Of a stretch of DNA of 64,000 bases, positions 16,953 through 26,478 are shown in pieces. Below the pieces are notes generated by a model. That model was given only the letters and a program-made list of their open reading frames with translations. It was not told the DNA's origin and ran no database searches. Made by a program: the position numbers and the translations under genes. The number at the start of each line of letters is the position of its first letter. Within the stretch, counting starts at the first letter, position 1. This DNA is from an uncultured Eubacterium sp. (GTDB lineage: Bacteria > Bacillota > Clostridia > Peptostreptococcales > Anaerovoracaceae): positions 16,625 to 80,624 of the forward strand of contig CALCFD010000025.1 of assembly GCA_937900695.1 (NCBI GenBank), given 5' to 3'.

Positions 16953-17244
16953 CTATATGGGTTTTGCCAGAAAATCAGGAAATCTCATTATGGGTAGTGG
17001 TACTTGTATGACTTATTTGCCTAAAAAGAAAATTAAACTTTTGATTATCACTGAAGATACGGCACAAAACAGTAAGGAGAAGTTGATTAAAGCTGCACAA
17101 AAATATAATGTAACTTACAGAATATATGGTGACAGCGAAGAATTATCTCATATTGTTGGCAATCCTGGCAGAACAGTATTTGGTATATTAGACAAGAACT
17201 TTGCTGAAGTAATATTGGGAGAAATAGACAGAGAATGTCAATAA
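16936..17244 (+). CDS. ylxQ: YlxQ, L7Ae-family RNA-binding protein
   Basis: A 102-residue L7Ae/L30e-fold protein (FARKSGNLIMGSG, KKIKLLIITEDTAQNSKEKLIKAA, NPGRTVFGILDKNFA). Members bind kink-turn RNA; the role of YlxQ in the nusA operon is not settled. It overlaps the upstream rnpM gene and is followed by infB after 14 bp, the standard Firmicutes order. Confidence 0.9.
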   Translation: MKKINSYMGFARKSGNLIMGSGTCMTYLPKKKIKLLIITEDTAQNSKEKLIKAAQKYNVTYRIYGDSEELSHIVGNPGRTVFGILDKNFAEVILGEIDRECQ

Positions 17245-17258
17245 AAGGAGGTGTTTTC

Positions 17259-19838
17259 ATGACAGTAAAAGAAAGTGAAATTGCAAAGAAATCAGAAACT
17301 AAGGTTGTTAGAGCAGAAAGCAAAAAGACTGTGTCAAATGAAGAAAATGAACCTAAGGTAAAAGTAAAGGCAGCTAAGATTGTGTTGCCTAAGGCAAAGA
17401 AAACTGAAAAGAAAACTGAAAAGAAAACAGAAGTAAGTGCTTCAAGAAGGATGCCTATTGGTAGACCTATTACTAAGGCAGAATCTGAAAGTAGAAGAAA
17501 ACCAGTAGGAAAACCTATAACAAAAAAGGAAAAAGCTGAAAAAGAAGCATTGCAGGCTAAAGAAAAAGAAGCTATTTTAGCTGAAAAAGAAGCGGAAAAT
17601 AAAACTGTAGCTCCTGTAGTTGAAGAACCTGTATTTAAAGGTCCTAAGATTATAAAAAAAGCTGAAGATGTGAAAAAAGAGGAAGAAGAAAGAAAAGCAG
17701 CTGCTAAGAAAAGAGAAGAAGCTAGACTTGAAAAAGAAAGAAGAGAAAAAGCTGAAAAGAAAGCTGCTAAAAAGACTGAAAAACCTAATGAAAATAAGGT
17801 AGAAAAGAAGCATAGAAAAGAAAATAAAACAAGAGAAGAGGCAATGGACATGCAGAGTATTCCTGTAAATCCAGAAAAAGCAGATTCTCGTAAAAATAAG
17901 AAAAAAGACAAGGATAAAAACAAGGAAAGGGATAACCGTAAGAAGGATAGAAAAGATAGGAAGATTAAAGGTGAGGGCAACCATTACGGTGAAAAATCTC
18001 TTGAAAAGAAGTCAAAGAAGAAGCATCAAAAACAAAAAACTAAGCCTGAACCAGAAGTAGAGGTAGAAATGGAAGAAATGCCAGTAGGTACAAAAGTTAT
18101 CAATGTTCCAATCACTGTAGCAGGATATTGTGAACAGGTTGGAGTATCAGTTTCTAAAGTTATTATGACTCTTATGAAGCTTGGTATTGTAACTAATATA
18201 AATGCAAATTTAGATGAAGATACAGCACTTATTTTAAGTGAAGAATTAGGAATTAATGTAGTTATCGGTAGTGTTGAAGAGGAAGATATCGATGAAGGTT
18301 TAGAACTATTTGAAGATAAAGAAGAAGACTTAGTTGGAAGACCTCCTATTATCACAGTAATGGGTCACGTAGACCATGGTAAGACTTCTTTACTTGATGC
18401 TATTAGAGCTACAAATGTAACAGCACAGGAATCAGGTGGTATTACTCAGCACATCGGTGCATCTGAAGTTAAGTTAAACGGTCAGAAAATTGTTTTCTTA
18501 GATACACCAGGTCATGAAGCATTTACTGCAATGCGTGCTAGAGGTGCTGATATTACGGATATCGCTGTACTTGTAGTAGCAGCAGACGACTCAGTTAAAC
18601 CACAGACTATTGAATCTATAAGTCATGCTAAGGCGGCAGGAGTTCCTATTATTGTTGCTATCAATAAGATTGATAAACCTGCAGCAAATCCAGATATTGT
18701 TAAGAAAGACTTAACAGAACATGGATTATTAGTTGAAGACTGGGGCGGAGATGTTATCAGTGTTCCTGTTTCAGCTAAGACAGGTGAGGGTATAGAAAAC
18801 CTATTAGAAATGATTTTATTACAGGCAGAAGTACTAGAACTTAAAGCTAATCCTAAGAGATTAGGTCTTGGTACTGTAATTGAAGCTAGACTTGATAAGT
18901 CTAAAGGACCTGTAGCTACATTACTTGTTACAAACGGTACAGTTAAAACTGGACAGAGCTTAGTTGCTGGTAACACCTCAGGTCGTATAAGACTTATGAC
19001 TGACTATAAGGGAACAACTATTAAAAAAGCTGGTCCTGCAACAGCAGTAGAAATACTTGGTCTAACTGAAGTTCCAGCTGCAGGTGATGATTTCCACGTA
19101 GTTAAAGATGATAAATTAGCAAGAGAAATTGCTGAAAAGAGAAAACAGAAATTAAGAGAAGAAGTTCTTGCAAGAAATGCAAGCTCAACACTTGAAGAAT
19201 TATTTAGTCAGATCAAGGCTGGTGAAGTTAAGGATCTAAACTTAATCGTTAAGGGTGACGTAAGAGGTTCTGTTGGTGCTGTAGTATCTTCTCTTGAAAA
19301 ACTATCAAATGAAGAAGTAAGAGTTAAGATTATACATTCTGGAGTAGGTGCAATTACTGAATCTGACGTAACATTGGCAAGCACAGCTGGTGCAATCATT
19401 ATCGGATTTAACGTAAGACCTGGTAGTGTTGTACAGAGTATGGCTGATAGAGAAAACGTTCAGATTAGAACTTACAGAGTTATATATAACATCATCGATG
19501 ATGTTGAAAACGCTATGAAAGGTATGCTTGATCCTGAATTTAAGGAAGTTATCTTAGGTCAGGTTGAAATTAGAGAAACATTTAAGGTTCCTGGCGTTGG
19601 TACTATCGGTGGTGCTTATGTAACTGATGGTAAGGTAGTTAGAAATGCCGAAGTTCGTATTGTTAGAGATGGTATCGTAATCCATGAAGGTAAGATTTCA
19701 TCACTTAAGAGATTTAAGGACGATGCAAAAGAAGTACAGCAAGGTTACGAGTGTGGTATCGGTATTGAAAACTACAATGACATCAAGGAAGGCGATGTAA
19801 TCGAATGCTTCCAGATGGAAGAAGTTGAAAGGAAATAA
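17259..19838 (+). CDS. infB: Translation initiation factor IF-2
   Basis: An 859-residue GTPase that brings fMet-tRNA to the 30S subunit. The start is set at the ATG of 17259 because AAAGGAGGTG lies 7 bp upstream; an earlier in-frame ATG at 17235 would place that ribosome binding site inside the gene. The first 260 residues are a low-complexity Lys/Glu-rich region, then an IF2_N domain (VAGYCEQVGVSVSKVIMTLMKL), the G domain with GHVDHGKT at about 369-376, DTPGHEAF and NKID, and two C-terminal beta-barrels with the FKVPGVGTIGGAYV segment. Confidence 0.97.
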   Translation: MTVKESEIAKKSETKVVRAESKKTVSNEENEPKVKVKAAKIVLPKAKKTEKKTEKKTEVSASRRMPIGRPITKAESESRRKPVGKPITKKEKAEKEALQAKEKEAILAEKEAENKTVAPVVEEPVFKGPKIIKKAEDVKKEEEERKAAAKKREEARLEKERREKAEKKAAKKTEKPNENKVEKKHRKENKTREEAMDMQSIPVNPEKADSRKNKKKDKDKNKERDNRKKDRKDRKIKGEGNHYGEKSLEKKSKKKHQKQKTKPEPEVEVEMEEMPVGTKVINVPITVAGYCEQVGVSVSKVIMTLMKLGIVTNINANLDEDTALILSEELGINVVIGSVEEEDIDEGLELFEDKEEDLVGRPPIITVMGHVDHGKTSLLDAIRATNVTAQESGGITQHIGASEVKLNGQKIVFLDTPGHEAFTAMRARGADITDIAVLVVAADDSVKPQTIESISHAKAAGVPIIVAINKIDKPAANPDIVKKDLTEHGLLVEDWGGDVISVPVSAKTGEGIENLLEMILLQAEVLELKANPKRLGLGTVIEARLDKSKGPVATLLVTNGTVKTGQSLVAGNTSGRIRLMTDYKGTTIKKAGPATAVEILGLTEVPAAGDDFHVVKDDKLAREIAEKRKQKLREEVLARNASSTLEELFSQIKAGEVKDLNLIVKGDVRGSVGAVVSSLEKLSNEEVRVKIIHSGVGAITESDVTLASTAGAIIIGFNVRPGSVVQSMADRENVQIRTYRVIYNIIDDVENAMKGMLDPEFKEVILGQVEIRETFKVPGVGTIGGAYVTDGKVVRNAEVRIVRDGIVIHEGKISSLKRFKDDAKEVQQGYECGIGIENYNDIKEGDVIECFQMEEVERK

Positions 19839-19840
19839 AC

Positions 19841-20218
19841 ATGGGCAAGGGATATAGAGCAGGCAGGCTTGGTGAAGAAATTAGAAAAATCACAAGCGAG
19901 CTTTTATTAAGAGAAATTAAAGATCCCAGATTAGCTGACGGTATGGTTAGTGTAACTGCTGTTGATGTTACAAGCGATGGCAGTTATGCTACAGTTTACC
20001 TATCAGTGTTTGCTTTGGGTGGAGAACAAGAGCTTGAAGCTAAAAAAGAAGAAGTATTAGAAGCTATGAGAAGTTGCAAGGGCGTTATTAAACGTGAAAT
20101 AGGTAAACAGATTAAGCTAAGACATATTCCGGAGCTAATTTTTAAGATGGATACATCTTTAGAATACGGGAGACATATAGATGAGCTTATTGACAAAGTG
20201 GTGAAAAAAGATGAATAA
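19841..20218 (+). CDS. rbfA: Ribosome-binding factor A
   Basis: A 125-residue KH-like protein for 30S maturation and cold adaptation. It shows the family motifs EEIRKITSELLLREIKDPRLADGMVSVTAVDVT in series, then YLSVF, and KLRHIPELIFKMDTSLEYG near the C-terminus. It lies two bases after infB in the normal order and overlaps the next gene by 8 bp. Confidence 0.96.
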   Translation: MGKGYRAGRLGEEIRKITSELLLREIKDPRLADGMVSVTAVDVTSDGSYATVYLSVFALGGEQELEAKKEEVLEAMRSCKGVIKREIGKQIKLRHIPELIFKMDTSLEYGRHIDELIDKVVKKDE

Positions 20219-21176
20219 TAATACATTTGAAGAAATAGCCAATGTCATAGATAAAGGGGAAGTATTTTTAATATTTCCCCATATTTCAGTTGATGGTGAT
20301 TCTCTTGGTTCATCAACAGCGTTATGTTTAGCTTTGCGTAAAATTGGTAAAAAGGCACATATTGTACTAGAAGATAAAATTGCGCAGAATTTAAAATTTT
20401 TAGATGATGGATTAACTATTAGTTATGATGATGTGAATTTTGATTTTGATATATCTATATGTGTTGATTGTAGTGAAAAATCTAGATTTCCAAAGAGAGC
20501 AGAGTTGTTTGATAAGGCTAAAACAACTATTTGTATAGATCATCATAAGACAGCAGAGTCATTTTGTGATTACTCATACATAGATCCTGATTCAGCGGCT
20601 ACAGCTGAGTTAATTTATTTGCTTATAAAGACTATGGGAATACAAGTTGATGAAGCAATCGCTAAAAGAATATTTGCAGGTATAACTACTGATACAGGAA
20701 ACTTTCAGTATTCTAATACTACAAAGAGAACTCACAAGATTGTTTCTGAGCTTTATGATATTTGTGATGGGTTTAATGATGTTAGTATTGCTATTTATGA
20801 AAATGATTCTTTTGAGCGTTTAGCACTTCAAAGTGAAATATTAAGTTCTGCAGAGTTATTTGCAAATGGAAAAGCTATAGTTGCAAAAGTGACACAAGAA
20901 ATGTTAGAAAAATGCAATGCTAATATGGATGATAGCGAAGGAACAGTTGGGAGACTTAGGGCTATTGCAGGAGTTGAAATAGCAGTTATAGCAAAAGAAA
21001 ATAAGGATGGGACTATAAAAGTTTCTATGCGAGCTAAAACTTACGGTGATGTGGCTAGCATATGTGTGAAATTTGGTGGAGGTGGACATGTTAAGGCGGC
21101 AGGTTTCACTTCAAAAGAACCAATAAATAAAGTTATTGAAATTATTAAAAAGGAAGTAGAAAATAGTTTTGAATAA
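20211..21176 (+). CDS. nrnA: DHH-family phosphoesterase, NrnA-like oligoribonuclease/pAp phosphatase
   Basis: A 321-residue DHH/DHHA1 enzyme. Metal-binding motifs are HISVDGDSLGSS, ICVDCSE, the DHH triad in CIDHHKTAESF, and ITTDTGNFQYS; the DHHA1 domain ends with GGGGHVKAAGF. Such enzymes degrade 2-5 nt RNAs and convert pAp to AMP. Its position between rbfA and truB is characteristic of nrnA in Firmicutes, and it overlaps both neighbours by 8 bp. Confidence 0.93.
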   Translation: MNNNTFEEIANVIDKGEVFLIFPHISVDGDSLGSSTALCLALRKIGKKAHIVLEDKIAQNLKFLDDGLTISYDDVNFDFDISICVDCSEKSRFPKRAELFDKAKTTICIDHHKTAESFCDYSYIDPDSAATAELIYLLIKTMGIQVDEAIAKRIFAGITTDTGNFQYSNTTKRTHKIVSELYDICDGFNDVSIAIYENDSFERLALQSEILSSAELFANGKAIVAKVTQEMLEKCNANMDDSEGTVGRLRAIAGVEIAVIAKENKDGTIKVSMRAKTYGDVASICVKFGGGGHVKAAGFTSKEPINKVIEIIKKEVENSFE

Positions 21177-22086
21177 TGTAAATGGAATAATTGTTGTAAA
21201 TAAACCTCAAAACTGGACTAGTCATGATTGTGTTGCTGTTATGAGAAAAGTTACAGGCATAAAGAGAATTGGCCATACGGGGACTTTAGATCCTATGGCT
21301 ACAGGAGTGTTACCCATTTGTATAGGTACTGCAACTCGAATTATGGAATACATGGACCTTGATTGGAAGACTTATAGAGCTTCTTTAAAGCTTGGTATAA
21401 TAACTGATACTGAGGATATTTGGGGAGAAGTTTTAGAAGAAAAAACTACAGAAAATATTACAGAGAAAGATATTATAAAGGTTATAAATGAATTTCGAGG
21501 TGAAATCGAACAGATTCCTCCTAAATACTCAGCACTTAAGGTAAATGGTAAAAAGCTTTATGAATATGCTAGGGCTGGCCAAGAGGTTAAGATAAAATCT
21601 CGTAAAATCATTATTAAAGATATAATTATAAATAGTATAGATGGTAATTTAGTTGACTTTACTGTAACTTGTTCAAAGGGTACATATATAAGAACTATAT
21701 GTAGTGATATAGGAAAAAAGCTTGGATGTGGTGCCACTATGGTTTCTTTAGTAAGAACTGAAAGTGGTATATTTAGAATAGAAGATGCTCTTGATATAGA
21801 GAATATAAAAGAGATGTCAAAAGAAGAAGTTTTTAAAAATCTTATAGATACAGATGTTCCTTTAGTTCATTTTGGAAAAATTAAATTGAATAACAAAAAA
21901 GCTAAAGATTTTGTTAATGGTAAGAAATTAAAGAGATTTGAATTTGAGATAGTTGATGACAGCAATCATCAAGAAATGTACAATATATATTATGATAATG
22001 AGTTTTTAGGAGTAGCAAAGATTGAGGATGAACTTTTAAAATCTCATAAGGTTTTTAATGTGAGGATGCAAAATGAAGATTTTTAA
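21169..22086 (+). CDS. truB: tRNA pseudouridine-55 synthase TruB
   Basis: A 305-residue enzyme that makes pseudouridine 55 in the T-loop of tRNAs. The catalytic aspartate is in the motif GHTGTLDPMATGVLPICIG; IPPKYSALKVNGKKLYEYAR and CSKGTYIRTICSDIG are the other conserved blocks. The start is a TTG overlapping the nrnA stop, after AGGAAG. It overlaps ribF by 14 bp. Confidence 0.95.
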   Translation: MNNVNGIIVVNKPQNWTSHDCVAVMRKVTGIKRIGHTGTLDPMATGVLPICIGTATRIMEYMDLDWKTYRASLKLGIITDTEDIWGEVLEEKTTENITEKDIIKVINEFRGEIEQIPPKYSALKVNGKKLYEYARAGQEVKIKSRKIIIKDIIINSIDGNLVDFTVTCSKGTYIRTICSDIGKKLGCGATMVSLVRTESGIFRIEDALDIENIKEMSKEEVFKNLIDTDVPLVHFGKIKLNNKKAKDFVNGKKLKRFEFEIVDDSNHQEMYNIYYDNEFLGVAKIEDELLKSHKVFNVRMQNEDF

Positions 22087-23002
22087 TTCTTTAGATGAAG
22101 TAAAGAATATAGAACCGACAGTAATAGCTTTAGGGAATTTTGATGGAATACATTTGGGGCATCAGGCTATAATAAAAAAAGCTATTTATGATGCTAAGGG
22201 TGAAGGGTATAAGAGTGCAGTATTTACCTTTGCAAATCATCCAAGAAATTTACTTAAAAATGCTGATGCGGTGAAAAATATATTATATTTGGAAGATAAG
22301 TGTAAAATTATTGAATCACTGGGTATAGATTATTTGTTTAACATTCCATTTACGGAAGAAATTATGACTATGGCACCTATTGATTTTATTGATAAAATTT
22401 TAATTGATAAATTTAATATGCGTGAAGTTTTATGTGGATTTAATTATCATTTTGGCTATAAGGCAGAGGGAAATGTAGAATTGCTTGTAAAAGAAAGTGT
22501 TGCAAAAGGGTTTGGTGTACATGTAACAGAGCCTTATACTATTGATGGACAAATTGTAAGTTCTTCTCTTATTAGAGAAAAAATTGCTGAGGGTGATATG
22601 ATTGCAGCTGGCAAGCTTTTGGGAAGAAATTATGCTATAGAAGGTGAAGTTGTAGTTGGAAACAGACTAGGTAAAAAAATCGGATTTCCAACATCAAATA
22701 TAAATATAGATAAATCTATGGTTTCACCACCCAATGGAGTATATATTACAAAGTGTACATATAATGGTATTTCGTATCCAAGCATAACTAATGTTGGTCA
22801 TAAACCGACAATAGGTAAATATAATAAAAATGTTGAAACACATATTTTTAACTTTGATAAAGAACTTTATGGTAAAATGATAAGGGTTGAATTTTTAGAA
22901 AAGCTTAGAGATGAAAAGAAATTTGATTCTGTTGAAGATTTAAGTAAAGAGATTATGGCAAATTGCATAACTGCAAGAGCTTATCATAGGCAGCATCAAT
23001 AA
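22073..23002 (+). CDS. ribF: Bifunctional riboflavin kinase / FAD synthetase
   Basis: A 309-residue enzyme that makes FMN and then FAD. The N-terminal nucleotidyl-transferase part has GNFDGIHLGHQAII and FTFANHPRNLL, and SSSLIREKIAEGD; the C-terminal kinase barrel has VVVGNRLGKKIGFPTSNI and GVYITKC, and VETHIFNFDKELYG. It is the last of the standard superoperon genes here and overlaps truB. Confidence 0.96.
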   Translation: MKIFNSLDEVKNIEPTVIALGNFDGIHLGHQAIIKKAIYDAKGEGYKSAVFTFANHPRNLLKNADAVKNILYLEDKCKIIESLGIDYLFNIPFTEEIMTMAPIDFIDKILIDKFNMREVLCGFNYHFGYKAEGNVELLVKESVAKGFGVHVTEPYTIDGQIVSSSLIREKIAEGDMIAAGKLLGRNYAIEGEVVVGNRLGKKIGFPTSNINIDKSMVSPPNGVYITKCTYNGISYPSITNVGHKPTIGKYNKNVETHIFNFDKELYGKMIRVEFLEKLRDEKKFDSVEDLSKEIMANCITARAYHRQHQ

Positions 23003-23013
23003 AGGTGATTGAA

Positions 23014-23835
23014 ATGTTTAAAAGAGTGTTTGCCGTTTTTTTTAGCGGAACTGGTACAACTGAAAAAACAGTTAAAGCTATTGCAAATATAATAGCTGAT
23101 GAGCTATGTCTAAAATACGAGGAGTGGAATTTCACTCCTCTTTTTGCTAGACAAAACCATATGACTTTTAATAATGATGATATAGTAGTATTTGGAACGC
23201 CTGTAATTGCAGGGAGAGTGCCTAATTTACTTTTGGATTATTTGGATACTATAGAAGGCAATGGCGCATTGGCTATACCTGTAGTCATGTATGGTAATAG
23301 AAATTTTGATGATGGACTTATTGAGCTTAGGGATATTTTACTTAAGTCAGGAATGAAAACTATTGCAGCTGCTGCATGTGTTGGTGAGCATAGTTTTTCG
23401 AGAGTTTTAGGTCAAGGTAGGCCAGATAAAAAAGATATGTCTGAAATTTTTATTTTTGCAAATAAGATTGCTAGGAAGATAAAAGAAGGAAAAGTATCAC
23501 AAAAGGTGGATGTGGATGGAGAGCCATTCCCCTATAGAGGTTACTATCAGCCAAGAGACAGATATGAAAATCCTATAGACATAAGAAAGGTTAAGCCTAA
23601 AACTAATGAAAATTGTGATGATTGCAAACTTTGTGCGGAACTTTGTCCACTTGGATCTATAAATTTTGATGATGTTAGCAAAATAGATGGCATATGTATG
23701 AAGTGTTGTGCCTGCATTAAAAAATGCCCTAAAGGTGCTAAATATTTTGATGATGAGGGATACTTATATCATCAGCATGAGTTAGAAGAACAGTATCAAA
23801 GACGTGGAGAAAATAAGTTTTATTTGGAGGACTAG
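23014..23835 (+). CDS. EFR1-family protein: flavodoxin domain plus two 4Fe-4S clusters
   Basis: The N-terminal 150 residues are flavodoxin-like with the FMN phosphate loop FSGTGTTEKT and VVFGTPVIAGRVP; the C-terminal part has two ferredoxin motifs, CDDCKLCAELCP and CMKCCACIKKCP, for two [4Fe-4S] clusters. This is an anaerobe-type electron-transfer protein whose partner is unknown. The ATG at 23014 is preferred over an in-frame GTG at 23005 because AAAGGTGAT precedes it at proper distance. It is inserted between ribF and pepP and probably co-transcribed. Confidence 0.9.
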   Translation: MFKRVFAVFFSGTGTTEKTVKAIANIIADELCLKYEEWNFTPLFARQNHMTFNNDDIVVFGTPVIAGRVPNLLLDYLDTIEGNGALAIPVVMYGNRNFDDGLIELRDILLKSGMKTIAAAACVGEHSFSRVLGQGRPDKKDMSEIFIFANKIARKIKEGKVSQKVDVDGEPFPYRGYYQPRDRYENPIDIRKVKPKTNENCDDCKLCAELCPLGSINFDDVSKIDGICMKCCACIKKCPKGAKYFDDEGYLYHQHELEEQYQRRGENKFYLED

Positions 23836-25626
23836 ATGACTATTAATGAGAGATTAAAGGCGCTAAGAGCGCTAATGAAAGAAAGAAATATAGATATTTA
23901 TGTTGTGCCTACTTCTGATTTCCATCAGACTGAAACGGTGGGAAGCTACTTTAGGGCAAGAGAGTTTATGTCTGGGTTTACAGGTTCAGAAGGAACTTTA
24001 GTTGTAACTTTAGATGAGGCTGCTTTATGGGTAGATGGCAGATATTTTCTTCAAGCAGCAAAACAACTTGAAGGTAGCGAAATTATTAAGATGGAAATGG
24101 GCGAACCTGGAGTTTTAACTATTACTCAGTACATTTATAAAAACTTGCCTAAAGAGGGTGTAGTTGGATTTGATGGACGTGTTGTAAATACGCATTTTGC
24201 AATGGCTTTAGCAGAAGAGGCGCTAATTAAATCAGGTTCAGTATACTGTGAAGAGGATCTTGTAGGAATGGTGTGGGAAGACAGACCAGAACTTCCAAAG
24301 GATAAGGCTTGGTTCTTAAAGGAAGAGTTTTCAGGTGAAAAAAGCAGTGATAAAATTGCTAAACTTCAGCAATATATTGAAGAAAAAGATTGTGATATGC
24401 AGATTTTATCTACTCTTGATGATATTGCATGGCTAACAAATATGAGAGGAAATGACGTGGAATTTTTCCCAGTAGTTCTTGCTTATATGGTAGTGACTAC
24501 AAGAGAAAAGTATTTGTTTATGGATACAAGTAAATTAGATGACAAATTGAAAGATGAGTTTGATGAAATTGGACTTGAGTTAAGAGAGTATGATGAAATT
24601 TATGATTTCGCTAGAGAAATTAACGTTGAGAGGGTTTTAGTTAATTTAAATACTCTAAATTACAAAATTTTTAGCAATATTAGACCTGAAGTTGAAGTTG
24701 TTGATGATCTTTCACCTACTCAGTTATGGAAAGCATGCAAAAATCCTGTTGAACTTGAAAATAACAAGAGAGCTCATATTAGAGATAGTGTTGCACAAAC
24801 TAAATTTATCTATTGGTTAAAAAATGCAGTTAAGACTCAGGAACTTACTGAAATATCAGCAGCCGAAAAATTGTTAGAGTTTAGAGAGGCGCAAGAACGT
24901 TTTATAGAACCAAGTTTTGAGACTATAGCTGGTTACGAAAAAAATGCTGCGTTTGTTCACTATCATGCTACAGAAAATGACTATGCTAAGCTAGAGGCAA
25001 AGGGATTTTTATTAGTTGATAGTGGAGCTCATTATAGTGATGGTTCTACTGACACTACAAGAACTATTGTTTTAGGACCTATTTCAGATAAGCAAAAGGA
25101 TCATTATACTGCTGTTTTAAGAGGTATGATTAGACTTAGCAAAGCAAAATTTCTTTATGGATGTACAGGCATGAATCTTGATATTTTATGCAGAGGTATA
25201 ATGTGGGATTTAAATCTTGATTATAAACATGGAACAGGTCATGGCGTAGGATATATTTCAACTATTCATGAAGAATCAAACGGTTTTAGATGGCGTAAAG
25301 TTGAGGGAATAAATGATGGAGCTGTCTTAGAGGAAGGTATGGTTACGTCAAACGAGCCAGGACTATATTTAGAGGGAGAATATGGTATTCGTATTGAAAA
25401 TGAAATTGTAGTTAAAAAAGATGTAGCAAATGAGTTTGGTCAGTTTATGAGTTTTGATACTATTACATTTGTACCTATTGATACAGAAGCTATAAATAAA
25501 GAACTTATGTGTGATGACGAAATAGAATGGTTAAATAATTATCATAAAAATGTGTATGATAAGATAGAAAAATACTTAGAGGATGATGAGAGAGCTTGGC
25601 TAAAGGAAGCAACAAAAGCAATTTAG
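23836..25626 (+). CDS. Aminopeptidase P (Xaa-Pro aminopeptidase), M24B family
   Basis: A 596-residue three-domain form, of the longer eukaryote-like layout with two creatinase-like N-terminal domains (VPTSDFHQTETVGSYFRAREFMSGFTGSEG) and a C-terminal pita-bread domain. Dimetal ligands are seen in LLVDSGAHYSDGSTDTTRT, HGTGHGVG, EEGMVTSNEPGLY and IRIENE. It removes N-terminal residues preceding proline. The ATG follows the previous stop directly, with GGAGG just inside the upstream gene, so translation is coupled. Confidence 0.95.
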   Translation: MTINERLKALRALMKERNIDIYVVPTSDFHQTETVGSYFRAREFMSGFTGSEGTLVVTLDEAALWVDGRYFLQAAKQLEGSEIIKMEMGEPGVLTITQYIYKNLPKEGVVGFDGRVVNTHFAMALAEEALIKSGSVYCEEDLVGMVWEDRPELPKDKAWFLKEEFSGEKSSDKIAKLQQYIEEKDCDMQILSTLDDIAWLTNMRGNDVEFFPVVLAYMVVTTREKYLFMDTSKLDDKLKDEFDEIGLELREYDEIYDFAREINVERVLVNLNTLNYKIFSNIRPEVEVVDDLSPTQLWKACKNPVELENNKRAHIRDSVAQTKFIYWLKNAVKTQELTEISAAEKLLEFREAQERFIEPSFETIAGYEKNAAFVHYHATENDYAKLEAKGFLLVDSGAHYSDGSTDTTRTIVLGPISDKQKDHYTAVLRGMIRLSKAKFLYGCTGMNLDILCRGIMWDLNLDYKHGTGHGVGYISTIHEESNGFRWRKVEGINDGAVLEEGMVTSNEPGLYLEGEYGIRIENEIVVKKDVANEFGQFMSFDTITFVPIDTEAINKELMCDDEIEWLNNYHKNVYDKIEKYLEDDERAWLKEATKAI

Positions 25627-25650
25627 TAAGCTGTAGGAAAGGATATCACC

Positions 25651-25983
25651 ATGAAAAATCATATGGAAAAAATGACAGCACAGTATATTAAAGATGTAAA
25701 AGAAATATTGCCATTTGTAAGAAAAAGTGAGAAAGAATATTTGAACTTATTAAAGGTGCGTATAAATGGATATATTGAAGCAAATAGGATGACTGATTTT
25801 AAATATGTTATTGAAAGGTTTGGAACTCCAGCAGATGCAGCTATGGATTATATTGATACTTTAGATGAGAAAACACTTATGAAGATGCAAAGAAGAACAA
25901 AGTATTTAAAATGTGCTGTTTTTACCGCTCTTGCTGTTTCAGTTGCTACAAATGTATATATTTATAAAAAATTAGGTAAATAG
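25651..25983 (+). CDS. Small protein with C-terminal membrane anchor
   Basis: A 110-residue protein. Residues 1-85 are helical and resemble the N-terminal part of DUF1700/DUF6120-type proteins (YIKDVKEILPFVRKSEKEYL, then YVIERFGTPADAAMDYIDTL); a single hydrophobic segment (CAVFTALAVSVATNVYIY) anchors the C-terminus. Such proteins in Firmicutes are often paired with PadR regulators, but none lies here. GAAAGGATATC precedes the ATG. Function unknown. Confidence 0.7.
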   Translation: MKNHMEKMTAQYIKDVKEILPFVRKSEKEYLNLLKVRINGYIEANRMTDFKYVIERFGTPADAAMDYIDTLDEKTLMKMQRRTKYLKCAVFTALAVSVATNVYIYKKLGK

Positions 25984-25997
25984 ATTTAGATAAAAGC

Positions 25998-26087
25998 TTG
26001 CATTGAATATTGTTATATGGTAACATAAATTGTTGTTAAATTTACCTGTTACTTAGCTTACTGAAACTCCAACGATAGACTCAGTAA
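25998..26087 (+). promoter_or_regulatory. Promoter and hairpin leader of rpsO
   Basis: TTGCAT (25998-26003), 17 bp, TAACAT (26021-26026) is a plausible promoter. Downstream, TTACTGA (26058-26064) pairs with TCAGTAA (26081-26087). S15 often represses its own mRNA through leader structure; whether this one does is inference. Confidence 0.5.
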
Positions 26088-26116
26088 TAGGCGTATAAAG
26101 AAAAGGAGAAAATAAA

Positions 26117-26383
26117 ATGATTACACAGGAAAAGAAAGCAGAAATTATTAAAGAATATGCTCTAAAAGAAGGAGATACAGGTTCTCCAGAAGTACAGGTT
26201 GCTATTCTAACTTACAAAATCAATGATCTTAACGAACATCTAAAGGTTCACAAAAAAGACCATCACTCAAGAAGAGGTCTACTAAAGATGGTAGGTAGAA
26301 GAAGAAACCTTCTTAACTATGTTAAGGAACAGGACATTGAAAGATACAGAAGTCTTGTTTCTCGTTTAGGACTAAGAAAATAG
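26117..26383 (+). CDS. rpsO: 30S ribosomal protein S15
   Basis: An 88-residue primary rRNA-binding protein of the small subunit. It has the family hallmarks GDTGSPEVQVAILTYKI, LNEHLKVHKKDHHSRRGLL and GRRRNLLNYV. AAAGGAG precedes the ATG. It has its own promoter region and terminator and lies before pnp, as in most bacteria. Confidence 0.98.
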   Translation: MITQEKKAEIIKEYALKEGDTGSPEVQVAILTYKINDLNEHLKVHKKDHHSRRGLLKMVGRRRNLLNYVKEQDIERYRSLVSRLGLRK

Positions 26384-26393
26384 TTTGGAATTT

Positions 26394-26422
26394 AAGCGAG
26401 GTATTGTTTGCCTCGCTTTTAT
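26394..26422 (+). terminator. Terminator after rpsO
   Basis: AAGCGAGG / CCTCGCTT stem followed by TTT. Partial read-through would feed pnp. Confidence 0.8.
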
Positions 26423-26451
26423 TTATATATTGAAGATAATGAAAAGGAAGT

Positions 26452-26478
26452 ATTTAAACAGGAGGTAGTTGTTTAAAT
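26452..26478 (+). promoter_or_regulatory. Hairpin presenting the pnp ribosome binding site in its loop
   Basis: ATTTAAACA (26452-26460) and TGTTTAAAT (26470-26478) form a perfect 9-bp stem; the 9-nt loop is GGAGGTAGT, the ribosome binding site itself, and the ATG start codon (26477) begins inside the stem. This could control pnp translation or processing. Confidence 0.75.

Noticed and set aside
17235..17258. Earlier ATG for infB
   Set aside because: It would put the strong AAAGGAGGTG ribosome binding site inside the coding sequence and has none of its own.
17087..17980. Long minus-strand open frame opposite infB
   Set aside because: It is the low-complexity complement of the Lys/Glu-rich IF-2 region, giving a Ser/Phe/Leu-only product, with no ribosome binding site.
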